Source of the DNA: Bacteroidota bacterium
GTDB taxonomy: Bacteria; Bacteroidota; Bacteroidia; NS11-12g; UBA955
DNA: 64,000 nt
Assembly: GCA_018333525.1 (NCBI GenBank)
Contig: JAGXTF010000003.1
Span: 1-64,000, forward strand
Reading direction: 5' to 3'
Program-made: the position numbers and the translations under genes
The notes under the pieces: generated by a model
Databases searched by the model: none
What the model was told of the DNA's origin: nothing
The model's input: the letters and a program-made list of their open reading frames with translations, nothing else
In this document: positions 50,966-60,010 of the stretch, in pieces
How positions within the stretch are numbered: the first letter of the stretch is position 1
Layout: every line of letters starts with the position of its first letter

Positions 50966-53900
50966 TTAGAATGTCACTTTCAGGTTCATGTTTATGGATC
51001 TCAGAGTGGGCAGAGAGCCAAATTCAAATCCTTGCACACCACCGGTACCGAAAGAATTGGTTTCAGGGTCTACAAAAATGTTTTCTGCTGGTGTCCACAA
51101 CAATAAATTTCTACCACTGACGCCAAGCATGGCGCTTCCAAATGGGGTTTTCCCCAGCCATTTGGCAGGCAGGGCATAACTTATAGTAACCTCTCTTAGT
51201 TTGGTATAGCTCGCATCCAAAAGGCTTCTGGAAAAGTCCTTCTGGTCTATCCAATAATCATTGGGGTCTATGGCAACCTTATTCTCGGCATATTTTCCAT
51301 CATACGTTTGATAAACGGAATTCGCCAATACTTCATGGTCTCTGTTGGTACCGCTGCCATTGATATTCAGCGTGTTCTCAGTTGCCCCTACAAACTCCAT
51401 TATGTCTTTGGTTCGGCTGTACATCATGCCGCCGTTTTTGCGGTCGATCTGTACATACAATTGCCAGTTTTTGAATTTGAAAGTGTTGGTAATGGAGAAG
51501 GTGTTTTTTGGATAATAAGATCCATAATACTGGGGTTGTGAATTGGTGAGCGGCATTCCGGTAGCAGAATCCACAACGGTTTTGCCATCAGGAGTTTTCA
51601 TGGTGCCTATGGCATAGAATTCGCCAAATTGACGTCCAACTGCAGCAACCACTGTTGCGCTGCTCAACCCACCCAAACTAACCTGTTCAATTCCAGGATA
51701 CAAATCTGTAACGGTATTTTTATTTTGGGAATACACAAAATTGAGGTTCCAACGGAAATTCTTTTTCATTATCGGAGTAGTTCTCACCAGCAACTCAAAA
51801 CCTTTGTTGGTAAAGGATGCAGCGTTAATAGTCTGAGAGGTAAAACCGGTAGATGGCGCAATGGGAACATTTAGAATAATATCCTTGGTTTTGTTCACAT
51901 AATAAGCCATATCCAGACCCAACCTGTCTCCTTTAAAGAATGCCAATTCCAAACCTACTTCATTACTGGTAGTAAACTCCGGTTTCAAATTGGGATTCCC
52001 AATTCGGTTACCTCTTTCATATCCGGTAACAGAACCATAAGGGCTGCGTATTAAGGAATTCGAATACCCGTCTCCTACAGAACCTGTTACAAAAACACTG
52101 GAAAGAAGATATGGTTCCGCATCTTTACCAACTGTAGCAGTGGCAAGTCTCATTTTACCATAGGTCATCCATTTGGGCATTTTAAAGGTACTGCTGAATA
52201 TCCAGGCCAGACTTGCTCCGGGGTAGAAGTACGAACGTTTGCTAACCGGTAATGTGGAAGACCAGTCATTTCTTCCTGTAAGATTCAGGAAAAGCCAGTC
52301 TTTGTAGCTTACACCAACATCCCCATATACCCCAACAATTCTTCTTCTTGTATAGCTATTGTCTACCACAGGTCTGCCATCTGAATTGGCCATGTTATAG
52401 TAGCCGGGAATTACCAATCCTGCTGTTTGTGCATTGGTATAATTGGTTGTTCTCTGGCGAATGTTATGACCTATAACCACATTTAATTTAATGTCCTTGG
52501 TTATGTCTCTTTTGGCATTGGCAATCAAATCCGATGTAATCTCGGAAATGCGGTACACATCTTCTGTGTACAAACCGAGTTTGCTTGTTTGGGAAGCATT
52601 TTGTCCGGTAATGCCCTCAATTTTTGGTTCATGACCATACCTGCTGTCGGTATAGAAATTGCTTCCAAAGCGATAAGTCAGATCCAGCCAGTTTTTGTAT
52701 TTATACCCCAATGTTCCAACTCCAAGTACATTGTCCACTACATTTTTATTGCCGCTTGTGGCCAGAATGTAATAAGGATTTAGGGTATAGGCGCCATAGT
52801 AACCGCTCAGGGTATTGAACTTGTTGTTCAGATCTTCATTTTCAGTTAATGGAATATCCCGGGGTGTCTGCAAAATCTGATCATAAAAAGAATAGTCCTG
52901 TCCCTGAGTGGAAATAAAGCTATTGGTATGGGAATATGTTACCGATACATTGCTGTAAAAATTATTTGCCAACTGGGTATACGCATTCCCTTTGATAGTA
53001 TTTCTGCGGTATTCGGTTCCGGGAATAATGCTGGTATTTCTCAAATCTCCGAAGGAGAAAAAATAACCCATTTTGTCGCCACCACCGTTGACAGACAAGT
53101 TGTTCTGAAAGGTGTGGCCGGTATTGAAAAAGTCCCTTACATTATTTGGGAGCGCGGAATATGGTTTTACTCTTTGTTCACCATCCACTTCCTGTCCCCA
53201 GGGCTTTAAGGTTCCGTCAAATTTGGGACCCCAGCTCCAGTTTTCCCGTGTGTCCGGTTGCCCATAGCCACCCTGACCAAATTCATTTTGGAACTTGGGT
53301 AAGCGCAAGATCCTCTCAAAACTATAGGAACTGGAATAGGTCATGCTCAGTTTATTATTGGCACCAATACTTCCCTTACCACTTTTGGTGGTAATGATGA
53401 TTGCACCATTGGAAGCGCGTGAACCGTACAATACAGCTGCGGCAGGCCCTTTCAACACATTGATGCTTTCAATATCATCCGGATTTATATCATTTGCTCT
53501 GTTTCCCACATCGACCTGATGGTTCAGATTGTCCGCATTTTGAAGACTGGAGTTATCTATGGGAATTCCATCTACCACGATCAACGGTTGATTATCTCCG
53601 TTTAATGAGGTAACACCACGCAATTGAATGCGGGTTGAGGATCCGGGAGTTCCACCACCACTGGTAATATACAAACCTGCAACTTTGCCCTGAAGTCCGT
53701 TAAATGCACTTCGGTCTCGACCCTGTGCCGCATCGGCTCCATTTACCTGAGTTGAGGCAAAACCAAGGCTTCTCTTTTCCTTTTTAATGCCCACCGCAGT
53801 AATATTTACTGCATCTATTCCCAATGGGTCTTCTTCCAACACCACGTCGATGTTGTCTGTACCCGTGGGAATTGCGACTCGTTGAGTTTTGTAGGAATTT

Positions 53901-54133
53901 GCCGAAATTTCAAGCGTTTTGTCTTCGGTTAATACGGCAATAGCAAATGTGCCGTCGGACTTGGATGTTGTAGTTGCTTGAGACTCTACAACTTTAATTG
54001 TCGCTCCGTCTACCGGATCGCCATCACTGCCGGAAATCTTTCCCCGGATGAACCTGGATTGTGCTGTGGCCGAAGTGGTTACAAACAACAAACCAAGAGC
54101 CAATGGCATTCTTAGTAATTTTTGATACTTCAT
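50966..54133 (-). CDS. SusC/RagA-family TonB-dependent outer-membrane transporter
   Basis: 1055 residues. It has a signal peptide (about 1-24), a carboxypeptidase-D-like domain (FIRGKISGSDGDPVDGATIKVVES, about 28-110), a plug domain with the RagA signature (LRGVTSLNGDNQPLIVVDGIPIDN; NVLKGPAAAVLYGSRASNGAIIITTKSG) and a long 22-strand barrel ending in a terminal Phe (NLKVTF). It imports a ligand delivered by the SusD partner, powered by TonB. First gene of a three-gene leftward operon ending at the terminator at 48735-48769. Intact. The upstream gap 54134-54374 holds no recognised element. Confidence 0.96.
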   Translation of the reverse strand: MKYQKLLRMPLALGLLFVTTSATAQSRFIRGKISGSDGDPVDGATIKVVESQATTTSKSDGTFAIAVLTEDKTLEISANSYKTQRVAIPTGTDNIDVVLEEDPLGIDAVNITAVGIKKEKRSLGFASTQVNGADAAQGRDRSAFNGLQGKVAGLYITSGGGTPGSSTRIQLRGVTSLNGDNQPLIVVDGIPIDNSSLQNADNLNHQVDVGNRANDINPDDIESINVLKGPAAAVLYGSRASNGAIIITTKSGKGSIGANNKLSMTYSSSYSFERILRLPKFQNEFGQGGYGQPDTRENWSWGPKFDGTLKPWGQEVDGEQRVKPYSALPNNVRDFFNTGHTFQNNLSVNGGGDKMGYFFSFGDLRNTSIIPGTEYRRNTIKGNAYTQLANNFYSNVSVTYSHTNSFISTQGQDYSFYDQILQTPRDIPLTENEDLNNKFNTLSGYYGAYTLNPYYILATSGNKNVVDNVLGVGTLGYKYKNWLDLTYRFGSNFYTDSRYGHEPKIEGITGQNASQTSKLGLYTEDVYRISEITSDLIANAKRDITKDIKLNVVIGHNIRQRTTNYTNAQTAGLVIPGYYNMANSDGRPVVDNSYTRRRIVGVYGDVGVSYKDWLFLNLTGRNDWSSTLPVSKRSYFYPGASLAWIFSSTFKMPKWMTYGKMRLATATVGKDAEPYLLSSVFVTGSVGDGYSNSLIRSPYGSVTGYERGNRIGNPNLKPEFTTSNEVGLELAFFKGDRLGLDMAYYVNKTKDIILNVPIAPSTGFTSQTINAASFTNKGFELLVRTTPIMKKNFRWNLNFVYSQNKNTVTDLYPGIEQVSLGGLSSATVVAAVGRQFGEFYAIGTMKTPDGKTVVDSATGMPLTNSQPQYYGSYYPKNTFSITNTFKFKNWQLYVQIDRKNGGMMYSRTKDIMEFVGATENTLNINGSGTNRDHEVLANSVYQTYDGKYAENKVAIDPNDYWIDQKDFSRSLLDASYTKLREVTISYALPAKWLGKTPFGSAMLGVSGRNLLLWTPAENIFVDPETNSFGTGGVQGFEFGSLPTLRSINMNLKVTF

Positions 54134-54374
54134 AGGCGTGAAAATTTTGAAACATTACATAAGCAACTTATAAAACTTTGTCGACAAAACATGCGATTCC
54201 TCGGACGAAAATTTTTATTTTTTTATGCACCTATAAATTTAAAAGCAATTTATCAAAAAGCAAACACCGCCATCAGCCATGTTTTGGCAATATTTTGATG
54301 AATAATTGTTCTGGAAAATTAAACGGATAAAAATTAAATATTCTGGAGCGTCACGCCCAAAAAATCAAAAAGGG

Positions 54375-55517
54375 TTACCCTTTTAGCACATCTCTGCTGA
54401 TTACCACCCGTTGCACCTCACTGGTGCCTTCATATATCTGAGTAATCTTGGCATCGCGCATCAGCCTTTCCACGTGGTATTCCTTTACATAGCCATATCC
54501 GCCATGAATCTGAACTGCCTCAATCGCGGTTTTCATAGCAGTTTCACTGGCAAAAAGTTTGGCCATGGAACTAGCCTTTCCATAATCCAAATGTTGGTCT
54601 TTTAACCATGCTGCTTTCAGGCATAAAAGTCTTGCGGCCTCTATTTCTGTGGCCATATCCGCCAATTTGAAGGCTATTGCCTGGTGGTTCATGATTTCGG
54701 TACCAAATGCTTTTCTCTCCTTGGAGTATTTTAATGCCAATTCATAAGCGCCACTGGCAATACCCAAAGCCTGGGAGGCAATTCCAATTCTACCACCGGC
54801 CAGAGTTTGCATTGCGAATTTGAATCCGAATCCATCTTCGCCAATACGGTTTTCCTTGGGCACTTTCACATCCTGAAACATGATGCTATGGGTATCTGAT
54901 CCGCGAATCCCCAATTTATCTTCTTTTTTACCTACCTGAAAACCTTCCCAGGTTTTTTCTACAATAAATGCATTTATTCCCTTGTGCCCTTTGGCCACAT
55001 CGGTTTGCGCCATTACCAGATAATAACTGGCGCTGTTGCCATTGGTAATCCAGTTTTTGGTGCCATTCAATAAATAGTAATCGCCCATATCCACCGCCGT
55101 GGTTCTCTGACTGGTTGCATCACTGCCCGCCTCAGGTTCGCTCAGGCAAAACGCACCAATAACCTGGCCAGTGGCCAGTGGTACCAAATATTTTTGTTTT
55201 TGTTCTTCGTTGCCAAAAGTTTCCAAACCCCAGCATACCAGGCTGTTATTCACACTCATCACCACACTCGCAGATGCGTCAATTTTGGAAATTTCTTCCA
55301 TTGCCAGCACATAACTAATAGCATCCATGCCACTTCCTCCGTATTTGGGATCTACCATCATTCCCAAAAATCCCAATTCACCCAGTTTCTTTATTTGTTC
55401 GGTCGGAAATTTCTGTTTGTCATCTCTCTCTATTACACCCGGTAATAATTCTGTTTGGGCAAATTCCCGGGCGGCTTGTTGCACTGCCAAATGTTCTTCG
55501 GTGAGTTCGAAATTCAT
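54375..55517 (-). CDS. Acyl-CoA dehydrogenase
   Basis: This 380-residue FAD enzyme is of the short/branched-chain or butyryl-CoA dehydrogenase type. Motifs are GAFCLSEPEAGSDATSQRTTA (about 119-139), NGTKNWITNG, GGRIGIASQALGIASGAYELALKYSKERKAFG (about 240-271) and IYEGTSEVQRVVISRD with the catalytic-region Glu near the C-terminus. It likely acts in fatty or branched-chain amino acid degradation. It stands alone and is divergent from fdx. Confidence 0.93.
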   Translation of the reverse strand: MNFELTEEHLAVQQAAREFAQTELLPGVIERDDKQKFPTEQIKKLGELGFLGMMVDPKYGGSGMDAISYVLAMEEISKIDASASVVMSVNNSLVCWGLETFGNEEQKQKYLVPLATGQVIGAFCLSEPEAGSDATSQRTTAVDMGDYYLLNGTKNWITNGNSASYYLVMAQTDVAKGHKGINAFIVEKTWEGFQVGKKEDKLGIRGSDTHSIMFQDVKVPKENRIGEDGFGFKFAMQTLAGGRIGIASQALGIASGAYELALKYSKERKAFGTEIMNHQAIAFKLADMATEIEAARLLCLKAAWLKDQHLDYGKASSMAKLFASETAMKTAIEAVQIHGGYGYVKEYHVERLMRDAKITQIYEGTSEVQRVVISRDVLKG

Positions 55518-55580
55518 AAAGGGCTCAAAATTAATACTTTCATTGAACTATCTCTCAAACTTCCTCTGCATTCGCTTTGT

Positions 55581-55588
55581 TATCTTTG
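55581..55588 (+). promoter_or_regulatory. Bacteroidota -7 box (TATCTTTG) close to fdx start
   Basis: TATCTTTG fits TAnnTTTG and ends 9 nt before the ATG at 55598. This supports that ATG over the open frame beginning at 55577. Confidence 0.55.
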
Positions 55589-55597
55589 CAGCCCCTT

Positions 55598-55927
55598 ATG
55601 GGAAAAATTACTTTTGAATTCGAAGAAAAGGACAAAGAGCCTATAACCGTTGACATTTTCAAAGGAGAAACTGTGCTCGATGTTGCCATGGATAATGATG
55701 TAAACCTGCACCACAATTGCGGTGCAGTATGCGGATGCAGTACCTGTCATATTTACGTAGAGACCGGGGAAGACCTTTTTCCGGAAATGAGCGACAGAGA
55801 AGAAGAATATGTAGATCGCGCAAGAAATCCCAAATACAATAGCCGTCTTGCCTGCCAATGCAAGTTAAATGAAGACGGTGACTTGCGAGTTCGAATTCCG
55901 GATCAAAGTGTAATTATAGGACATTGA
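55598..55927 (+). CDS. fdx: Adrenodoxin-type 2Fe-2S ferredoxin
   Basis: 109 residues from ATG 55598. The cluster ligands are Cys41, Cys47 and Cys50 in HNCGAVCGCSTCH, and a fourth Cys in LACQC (Cys86). Extra Cys45 and Cys88 are also present. It is of the ISC-type ferredoxin group and is adjacent to iscX, as in ISC operons. It supplies electrons for Fe-S cluster assembly. The promoter box lies just upstream. Confidence 0.9.
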   Translation: MGKITFEFEEKDKEPITVDIFKGETVLDVAMDNDVNLHHNCGAVCGCSTCHIYVETGEDLFPEMSDREEEYVDRARNPKYNSRLACQCKLNEDGDLRVRIPDQSVIIGH

Positions 55928-55929
55928 AC

Positions 55930-56160
55930 ATGTACGAACCACCTATTCACTGGCAAGACCACGAGGATATTGCGATGAAATTATATGAAAAATTCGGCGA
56001 TGAATTTGATGAATCCAAAATTTACAGAGTGCGCTTTACGGAGCTCCTGGAATGGGTTTTAACCCTGCCACACTTCGAAGGGAAACGCGAAGAATGCAAT
56101 GAAGCCCATCTGGAAATGATTCAATCTAAATGGGTTTACGAATGGCGCGATAACCAATAA
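55930..56160 (+). CDS. iscX: IscX-family Fe-S assembly adaptor
   Basis: 76 residues, acidic. It has the IscX pattern HWQDHEDIAMKLYEKFGDEFDESKIYRVRFTELLEWVLTLPHFEG with conserved Trp and Glu residues and a C-terminal MIQSKWVYEW. The ATG at 55930 is chosen; a TTG at 55924 overlapping the fdx stop as TTGA is possible. IscX binds IscS and iron. Co-transcribed with fdx. Confidence 0.88.
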   Translation: MYEPPIHWQDHEDIAMKLYEKFGDEFDESKIYRVRFTELLEWVLTLPHFEGKREECNEAHLEMIQSKWVYEWRDNQ

Positions 56161-56230
56161 ATCCGCTTGCCTTTTGGAATTTTTATCCCTCACAGAAAGT
56201 AAATCTTTTTTACTCTCTGTCTAATTTAAC

Positions 56231-56238
56231 TATTTTTG
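56231..56238 (+). promoter_or_regulatory. Bacteroidota -7 box (TATTTTTG) for nusB
   Basis: TATTTTTG fits TAnnTTTG, 17 nt before the nusB ATG (56256). Confidence 0.45.
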
Positions 56239-56255
56239 CAGCCCAATAGCGTTCT

Positions 56256-57197
56256 ATGATTTCGAGGAGACTGGTTAGAATTAAAACTTTGCAAAGCCTA
56301 TATGCCTGGCAACAAACTGGTGAAAATTCAACTGAAAAAGGCAGGCAGTTTTTGGCAGAAAATCTGGTTAAAGTTTATGAAATTTATTTGTTTTTACTGG
56401 AGTTTCCCGATGCTTTCAACCATTATCTGGAAAGCGAAATAGAAGTTGAAAAGACTAAATATTATCCGGACAAATTACGTATTCGGGATTGTCAGATTTT
56501 ATCCGATAATTCATGTTCCAGATTGCTTTTTAATGCTGCAGTAAGCTCCGGCAGAAAATTCATTACAGCCCGCTGGTCCGATGAGGCCGAAAGATTTGTA
56601 GCCCTTTTTGAAGAATTGAGGAACACTGATTTTGTACGAGACCACCTGGTGTTTGATGAGCACAATCTGGATCAGCAAAAAGCGTTTTTAGAGACTTTCT
56701 ACGAATATCTTCACCTGACTTCCGAGAGCTTTCACAATTTAATGGAGGATATTTATTCTACCTGGAATGATGACGAAGACGCTGTTTTCCGTGAAATAAA
56801 ACGAAGCATCCAATCCATAAAAAACACTTTGGAAGTTCAGCTTCCGGATAAACCAAAATTGCAGGATGAGGATGTGGTTTTTGGATTGAAATTGTTCGAG
56901 AACGTTTGCCTTAACGGTACAGATTTTGAGCAGTTGATAAGTGAAGTTACAGACAATTGGGATCCTGCGAGAATTGCAATTTTAGACATGCTGGCTATCA
57001 AGATGGCCATTGCCGAATATCTTTATTGTCCCGAAGTTCCTGTAAAAGTTACGATTAATGAATATTTGGATATCATTCGGGATTACAGCACTCCGGGAAG
57101 CTCTCGTTTCCTCAACGGAATTTTGGATAAACTTCGCAAAAAGCTGGAATCTACTGGTAGGATTCAAAAATCAGGAAGAGGCTTAAGAGAAAGTTAA
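56256..57197 (+). CDS. nusB: Transcription antitermination factor NusB (long Bacteroidota form)
   Basis: 313 residues, about twice the length of E. coli NusB. The N-terminal RRLVRIKTLQSLYAWQQTG (4-22) is the usual NusB start. A long insertion precedes the NusB domain core at the C-terminus (DWNPARIAILDMLAIKMAIAEYL-like, VPVKVTINEYLDIIRDYSTPGSSRFLNGILDKL, about 260-292). It is involved in rRNA antitermination with NusE. First gene of the nusB-DUF1573-yajC-coaE cluster. Confidence 0.93.
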   Translation: MISRRLVRIKTLQSLYAWQQTGENSTEKGRQFLAENLVKVYEIYLFLLEFPDAFNHYLESEIEVEKTKYYPDKLRIRDCQILSDNSCSRLLFNAAVSSGRKFITARWSDEAERFVALFEELRNTDFVRDHLVFDEHNLDQQKAFLETFYEYLHLTSESFHNLMEDIYSTWNDDEDAVFREIKRSIQSIKNTLEVQLPDKPKLQDEDVVFGLKLFENVCLNGTDFEQLISEVTDNWDPARIAILDMLAIKMAIAEYLYCPEVPVKVTINEYLDIIRDYSTPGSSRFLNGILDKLRKKLESTGRIQKSGRGLRES

Positions 57198-57204
57198 AAT
57201 GAAA

Positions 57205-57212
57205 TACATTTG
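57205..57212 (+). promoter_or_regulatory. Bacteroidota -7 box (TACATTTG) four bases before a start codon
   Basis: TACATTTG fits TAnnTTTG and ends 4 nt before the ATG at 57217, suggesting a leaderless or ultra-short-leader mRNA for the DUF1573 lipoprotein. It lies inside the short in-frame extension from 57199. Confidence 0.45.
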
Positions 57213-57216
57213 TACC

Positions 57217-57684
57217 ATGAGATATATCGCTATTCTGTTTTTTGGAATTCTGTCTCTTGCGGCATGCAACAATTCCAATCACAAAGCCGATGTTTCCGAT
57301 ATAGAAAACAACGGCAACACACCAGATAATCCAAATAACAATAAAGGTCCGAAAGGCACCCCTAAGTTTGATGAAGTATTGCATGATTTTGGGAATATTG
57401 TGGATGGCGAATCTGTACAACATAAATTCCGTTTTAAAAACACCGGAAAAGGTGAACTGGTGGTTTCCAATGTACAGGCTTCATGCGGTTGCACTACCCC
57501 GGAATGGACCAGAGACGTAATTGCTCCTGGCGGAGAAGGCTTTATTCTCGCAACATTCAATTCCTCCGGTAAAGGGGAAAAAGGTGGTCTGATAGTTGAA
57601 AAAAGCATTACCGTAAATTTTAGCAATTCCACGGTTGAAACAATGGAGTTGCGATTTAAATCGAACATAGATAAAAAAGAATAA
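57217..57684 (+). CDS. DUF1573-family lipoprotein
   Basis: 155 residues from ATG 57217 (MRYIAILFFGILSLAAC gives a lipobox with Cys17). The start at 57199 would place extra residues before the signal peptide. The mature domain FDEVLHDFGNIVDGESVQHKFRFKNTGKGELVVSNVQASCGCTTPEW is the DUF1573 Ig-like (ASH/MSP-like) fold with the conserved CGCT. Function is unknown. In Bacteroidota the gene is often found between nusB and yajC. Confidence 0.9.
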   Translation: MRYIAILFFGILSLAACNNSNHKADVSDIENNGNTPDNPNNNKGPKGTPKFDEVLHDFGNIVDGESVQHKFRFKNTGKGELVVSNVQASCGCTTPEWTRDVIAPGGEGFILATFNSSGKGEKGGLIVEKSITVNFSNSTVETMELRFKSNIDKKE

Positions 57685-57689
57685 TATAA

Positions 57690-58007
57690 ATGAACATCCT
57701 CCTCAAATCTCAGGGCTTTATGGACCTGGCCGTTCCAATGGTACTGGTTATCGTGGTATTTTATCTGTTTATAATGTTACCGCAAATGCGCAAACAGAAA
57801 AAAGCGAAACAGTATTTCAATGAATTAAAAAAAGGCGATAAAATTATTACCACCGGCGGTATTCATGGTAAAATAATTACCGTAAATGAAAAAAACTTCG
57901 TTGTTGAAACAGAAGAAGGCAAATTAAAAATTGAAAAGGCAGCAGTGTCTATGGATATGACCGCTGCGGAATACAAAAACCAGTCTGCAGAATCAGAAAA
58001 AGCCTGA
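57690..58007 (+). CDS. yajC: Sec translocon accessory protein YajC
   Basis: 105 residues. One membrane helix (about 13-31, VPMVLVIVVFYLFIMLPQMRKQKK) is followed by the YajC domain LKKGDKIITTGGIHGKIITVNEKNFVVETEEGKLKIEKAAV. It binds SecDF. It lies 5 bp from the DUF1573 gene and 4 bp from coaE. Confidence 0.95.
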   Translation: MNILLKSQGFMDLAVPMVLVIVVFYLFIMLPQMRKQKKAKQYFNELKKGDKIITTGGIHGKIITVNEKNFVVETEEGKLKIEKAAVSMDMTAAEYKNQSAESEKA

Positions 58008-58011
58008 TAAC

Positions 58012-58644
58012 ATGCTTCGGGTAGGCATCACAGGTGGTATTGGCAGCGGTAAAAGTACCGTTTGCAGCATTTTTGAATACCTCGGTGTGCCTATCTTTAA
58101 AGCAGATCTTTTTGCGAAAAGTCTGTACACTTCTAATTCAGATTTACGCCAAAAACTAATTGTAGAGTTTGGTGAAAATATTTATGTTCAGAATCAAATC
58201 AATCGTCCGCTATTGGCGTCCCTGATTTTTTCGGATCAACAAAAACTACATACACTCAATTCGCTGATACATCCTTTGGTTTTTGAGGCATACGAATCCT
58301 GGTGTATCCAACATCAAACCAGTCCTTATACCATTAAGGAAGCGGCTATTATGTTTGAAAGCGGAAGCTATACACATGTTCACCTTGTTTGTGGTGTGGT
58401 TGCTTCAGAAGAATTGCGCATTCAAAGAGTAATGCAACGCGATCATTTGAATAGGGATGAAATAATGAAACGCATAGCACAGCAAATGGATCCCAAAGAA
58501 TGGTTAAAAAAATGCGACTATACCATTGCGAATAATGAAGATGACAGCCTCATAGAACAGGTTTTAAAATTGCATCAAACATTTACGGAATTGTCAGAGA
58601 TGTCTGACAAGTTTCCATTGAAAAGCGACACTCGGATTCAATAA
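58012..58644 (+). CDS. coaE: Dephospho-CoA kinase
   Basis: This 210-residue P-loop kinase catalyses the last step of CoA synthesis. The Walker A is GGIGSGKST (8-16), then VPIFKADLFAKSLY (about 30), NRPLLASLIFSDQQKLHTLNSLIHPLV and RVMQRDHLNRDEIMKRIAQQM (about 143). Complete. Downstream, CGGATTC/GAATCCG (58633-58658) forms a weak hairpin between the convergent genes. Confidence 0.93.
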   Translation: MLRVGITGGIGSGKSTVCSIFEYLGVPIFKADLFAKSLYTSNSDLRQKLIVEFGENIYVQNQINRPLLASLIFSDQQKLHTLNSLIHPLVFEAYESWCIQHQTSPYTIKEAAIMFESGSYTHVHLVCGVVASEELRIQRVMQRDHLNRDEIMKRIAQQMDPKEWLKKCDYTIANNEDDSLIEQVLKLHQTFTELSEMSDKFPLKSDTRIQ

Positions 58645-58666
58645 TTATATGGAATCCGAATGCTGT

Positions 58667-59200
58667 TTATTTGTATTTCAGGTTGATAAACTCCCCTTCA
58701 GAAACCGTAACATTTCCCGAGCCAGTTTTTGAAGTCATATTGATGATGAAATTGCCACTGATAGTTTTATTCGTAACATCTTTGGAAGTAATGGAAATTT
58801 CATAAACTACATTGTAGTTCCCCAATACATTTATCAGATTGTCAATATCATATCGTTTCATATACATACCACCTGTATATGCATCGGTAGTTCCGTTCAC
58901 AGTTCCAACCCAGCCTGATTTCAATTGTACATCATAAAAATAAATACCACTGGTATCTGTGTCTTTACGTATCCCAGAAATGGTGAGTTTGTCGTTTGCA
59001 ATGGTGGCATAATTCATGTAATAATTTTTGCCATCTACATTTACCGTTTTGTTAGGCTGACCACATTCCCAGTAGGTTCCGTTTACCTTACAAAAAACCA
59101 CGCCGGTTGCTTTGGGCGTTTCGGTTTTTTCCTTTTTACACGCAACAGAAAATGACAAAATCAATGCCGCTGTAACAATTCCAAAATGTGTTGTTTTCAT
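58667..59200 (-). CDS. Putative lipoprotein of unknown function
   Basis: 177 residues. The signal peptide MKTTHFGIVTAALILSFSVAC has a lipobox at Cys21. The mature beta-rich domain (VVFCKVNGTYWECGQPNK..., GKNYYMNYATIANDKLTISGI, and SGNFIINMTSKTGSGNVTVSEGEFINLKY) resembles the DUF6252 type from Bacteroidota. It is probably surface or periplasmic. No function assigned. Confidence 0.68.
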   Translation of the reverse strand: MKTTHFGIVTAALILSFSVACKKEKTETPKATGVVFCKVNGTYWECGQPNKTVNVDGKNYYMNYATIANDKLTISGIRKDTDTSGIYFYDVQLKSGWVGTVNGTTDAYTGGMYMKRYDIDNLINVLGNYNVVYEISITSKDVTNKTISGNFIINMTSKTGSGNVTVSEGEFINLKYK

Positions 59201-59215
59201 GATTAATTATATTGT

Positions 59216-60007
59216 TTATTTACCAGTAAAATTCGGTTTTCTTTTGTTTAAGAATGCATCGGTACCTTCCTTAAAATCTTCTGCCCCAAATGCATCTCCA
59301 AATTCATATATTTCGCGCTGCATCCCATTTACATTTGGTCTGAAATAATCATTTACACAATTAATTACTTTACGCACTGCAACCGGGCTTTTAACAGAAA
59401 TTTTTTCAATGAGTTCTTTGCATTTATTCCATAATTCTTCCTGTGGTACTACGTAGTTTACCAATCCGATTTCCAATGCACGGTTGGCATCAATTGCTTC
59501 TCCGGTTAACAGCATTTCCAGAGCACGCCCTTTGCCTATCAGTTGCACCAAACGCTGTGTTCCGCCATATCCTGGAGGAACACCCAGGTTCACTTCAGGT
59601 TGCCCAAATTTGGCATTTTCCGCAGCAACTCTGATATGGCAGGCCATTGCAAGTTCACAACCTCCGCCTAGCGCAAAACCGTTTACAGCCGCTATTACAG
59701 GTTTAGGTCCGTTTTCAATTATATTTAATACCTCATGCCCGTCTGCACTCATTCTGGTAGCTTCCTCTACCGTAAAGTTAGCAAATTCTGAAATATCTGC
59801 CCCGGCCGCAAATGCTTTTTGACCGGAACCTGTAATTACAATACCCTTGAGGCCATTGGTAGCCATTGCTGATTCCATCGCCATCCTGATTTCTGCAAGC
59901 ATTGTAATATTCAATGCATTTAATCTGGATTCCCGGTTAATAGTGATAACCAAAATCCCTTCTCTGATCTCAGTAATAATGTTCTCGTATGTCGCTGATT
60001 TGTCCAT
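59216..60007 (-). CDS. Enoyl-CoA hydratase/isomerase (crotonase family)
   Basis: 263 residues. The oxyanion-hole motif is AAGADISEFAN (about 66-76). Both hydratase glutamates are present: Glu in GGGCELAMAC (about 117) and Glu in FGQPEVNLGVPPG (about 137). This favours hydratase rather than isomerase activity. It lies 3 bp from the B12-binding protein gene, suggesting a joint CoA-thioester pathway. The chain-length preference is unknown. Confidence 0.92.
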   Translation of the reverse strand: MDKSATYENIITEIREGILVITINRESRLNALNITMLAEIRMAMESAMATNGLKGIVITGSGQKAFAAGADISEFANFTVEEATRMSADGHEVLNIIENGPKPVIAAVNGFALGGGCELAMACHIRVAAENAKFGQPEVNLGVPPGYGGTQRLVQLIGKGRALEMLLTGEAIDANRALEIGLVNYVVPQEELWNKCKELIEKISVKSPVAVRKVINCVNDYFRPNVNGMQREIYEFGDAFGAEDFKEGTDAFLNKRKPNFTGK

Positions 60008-60010
60008 ATT

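Noticed and set aside
58633-58658. Terminator between coaE and the lipoprotein gene
   Set aside because: Only a 7-bp stem with a 12-nt loop and no T-run; too weak to call.
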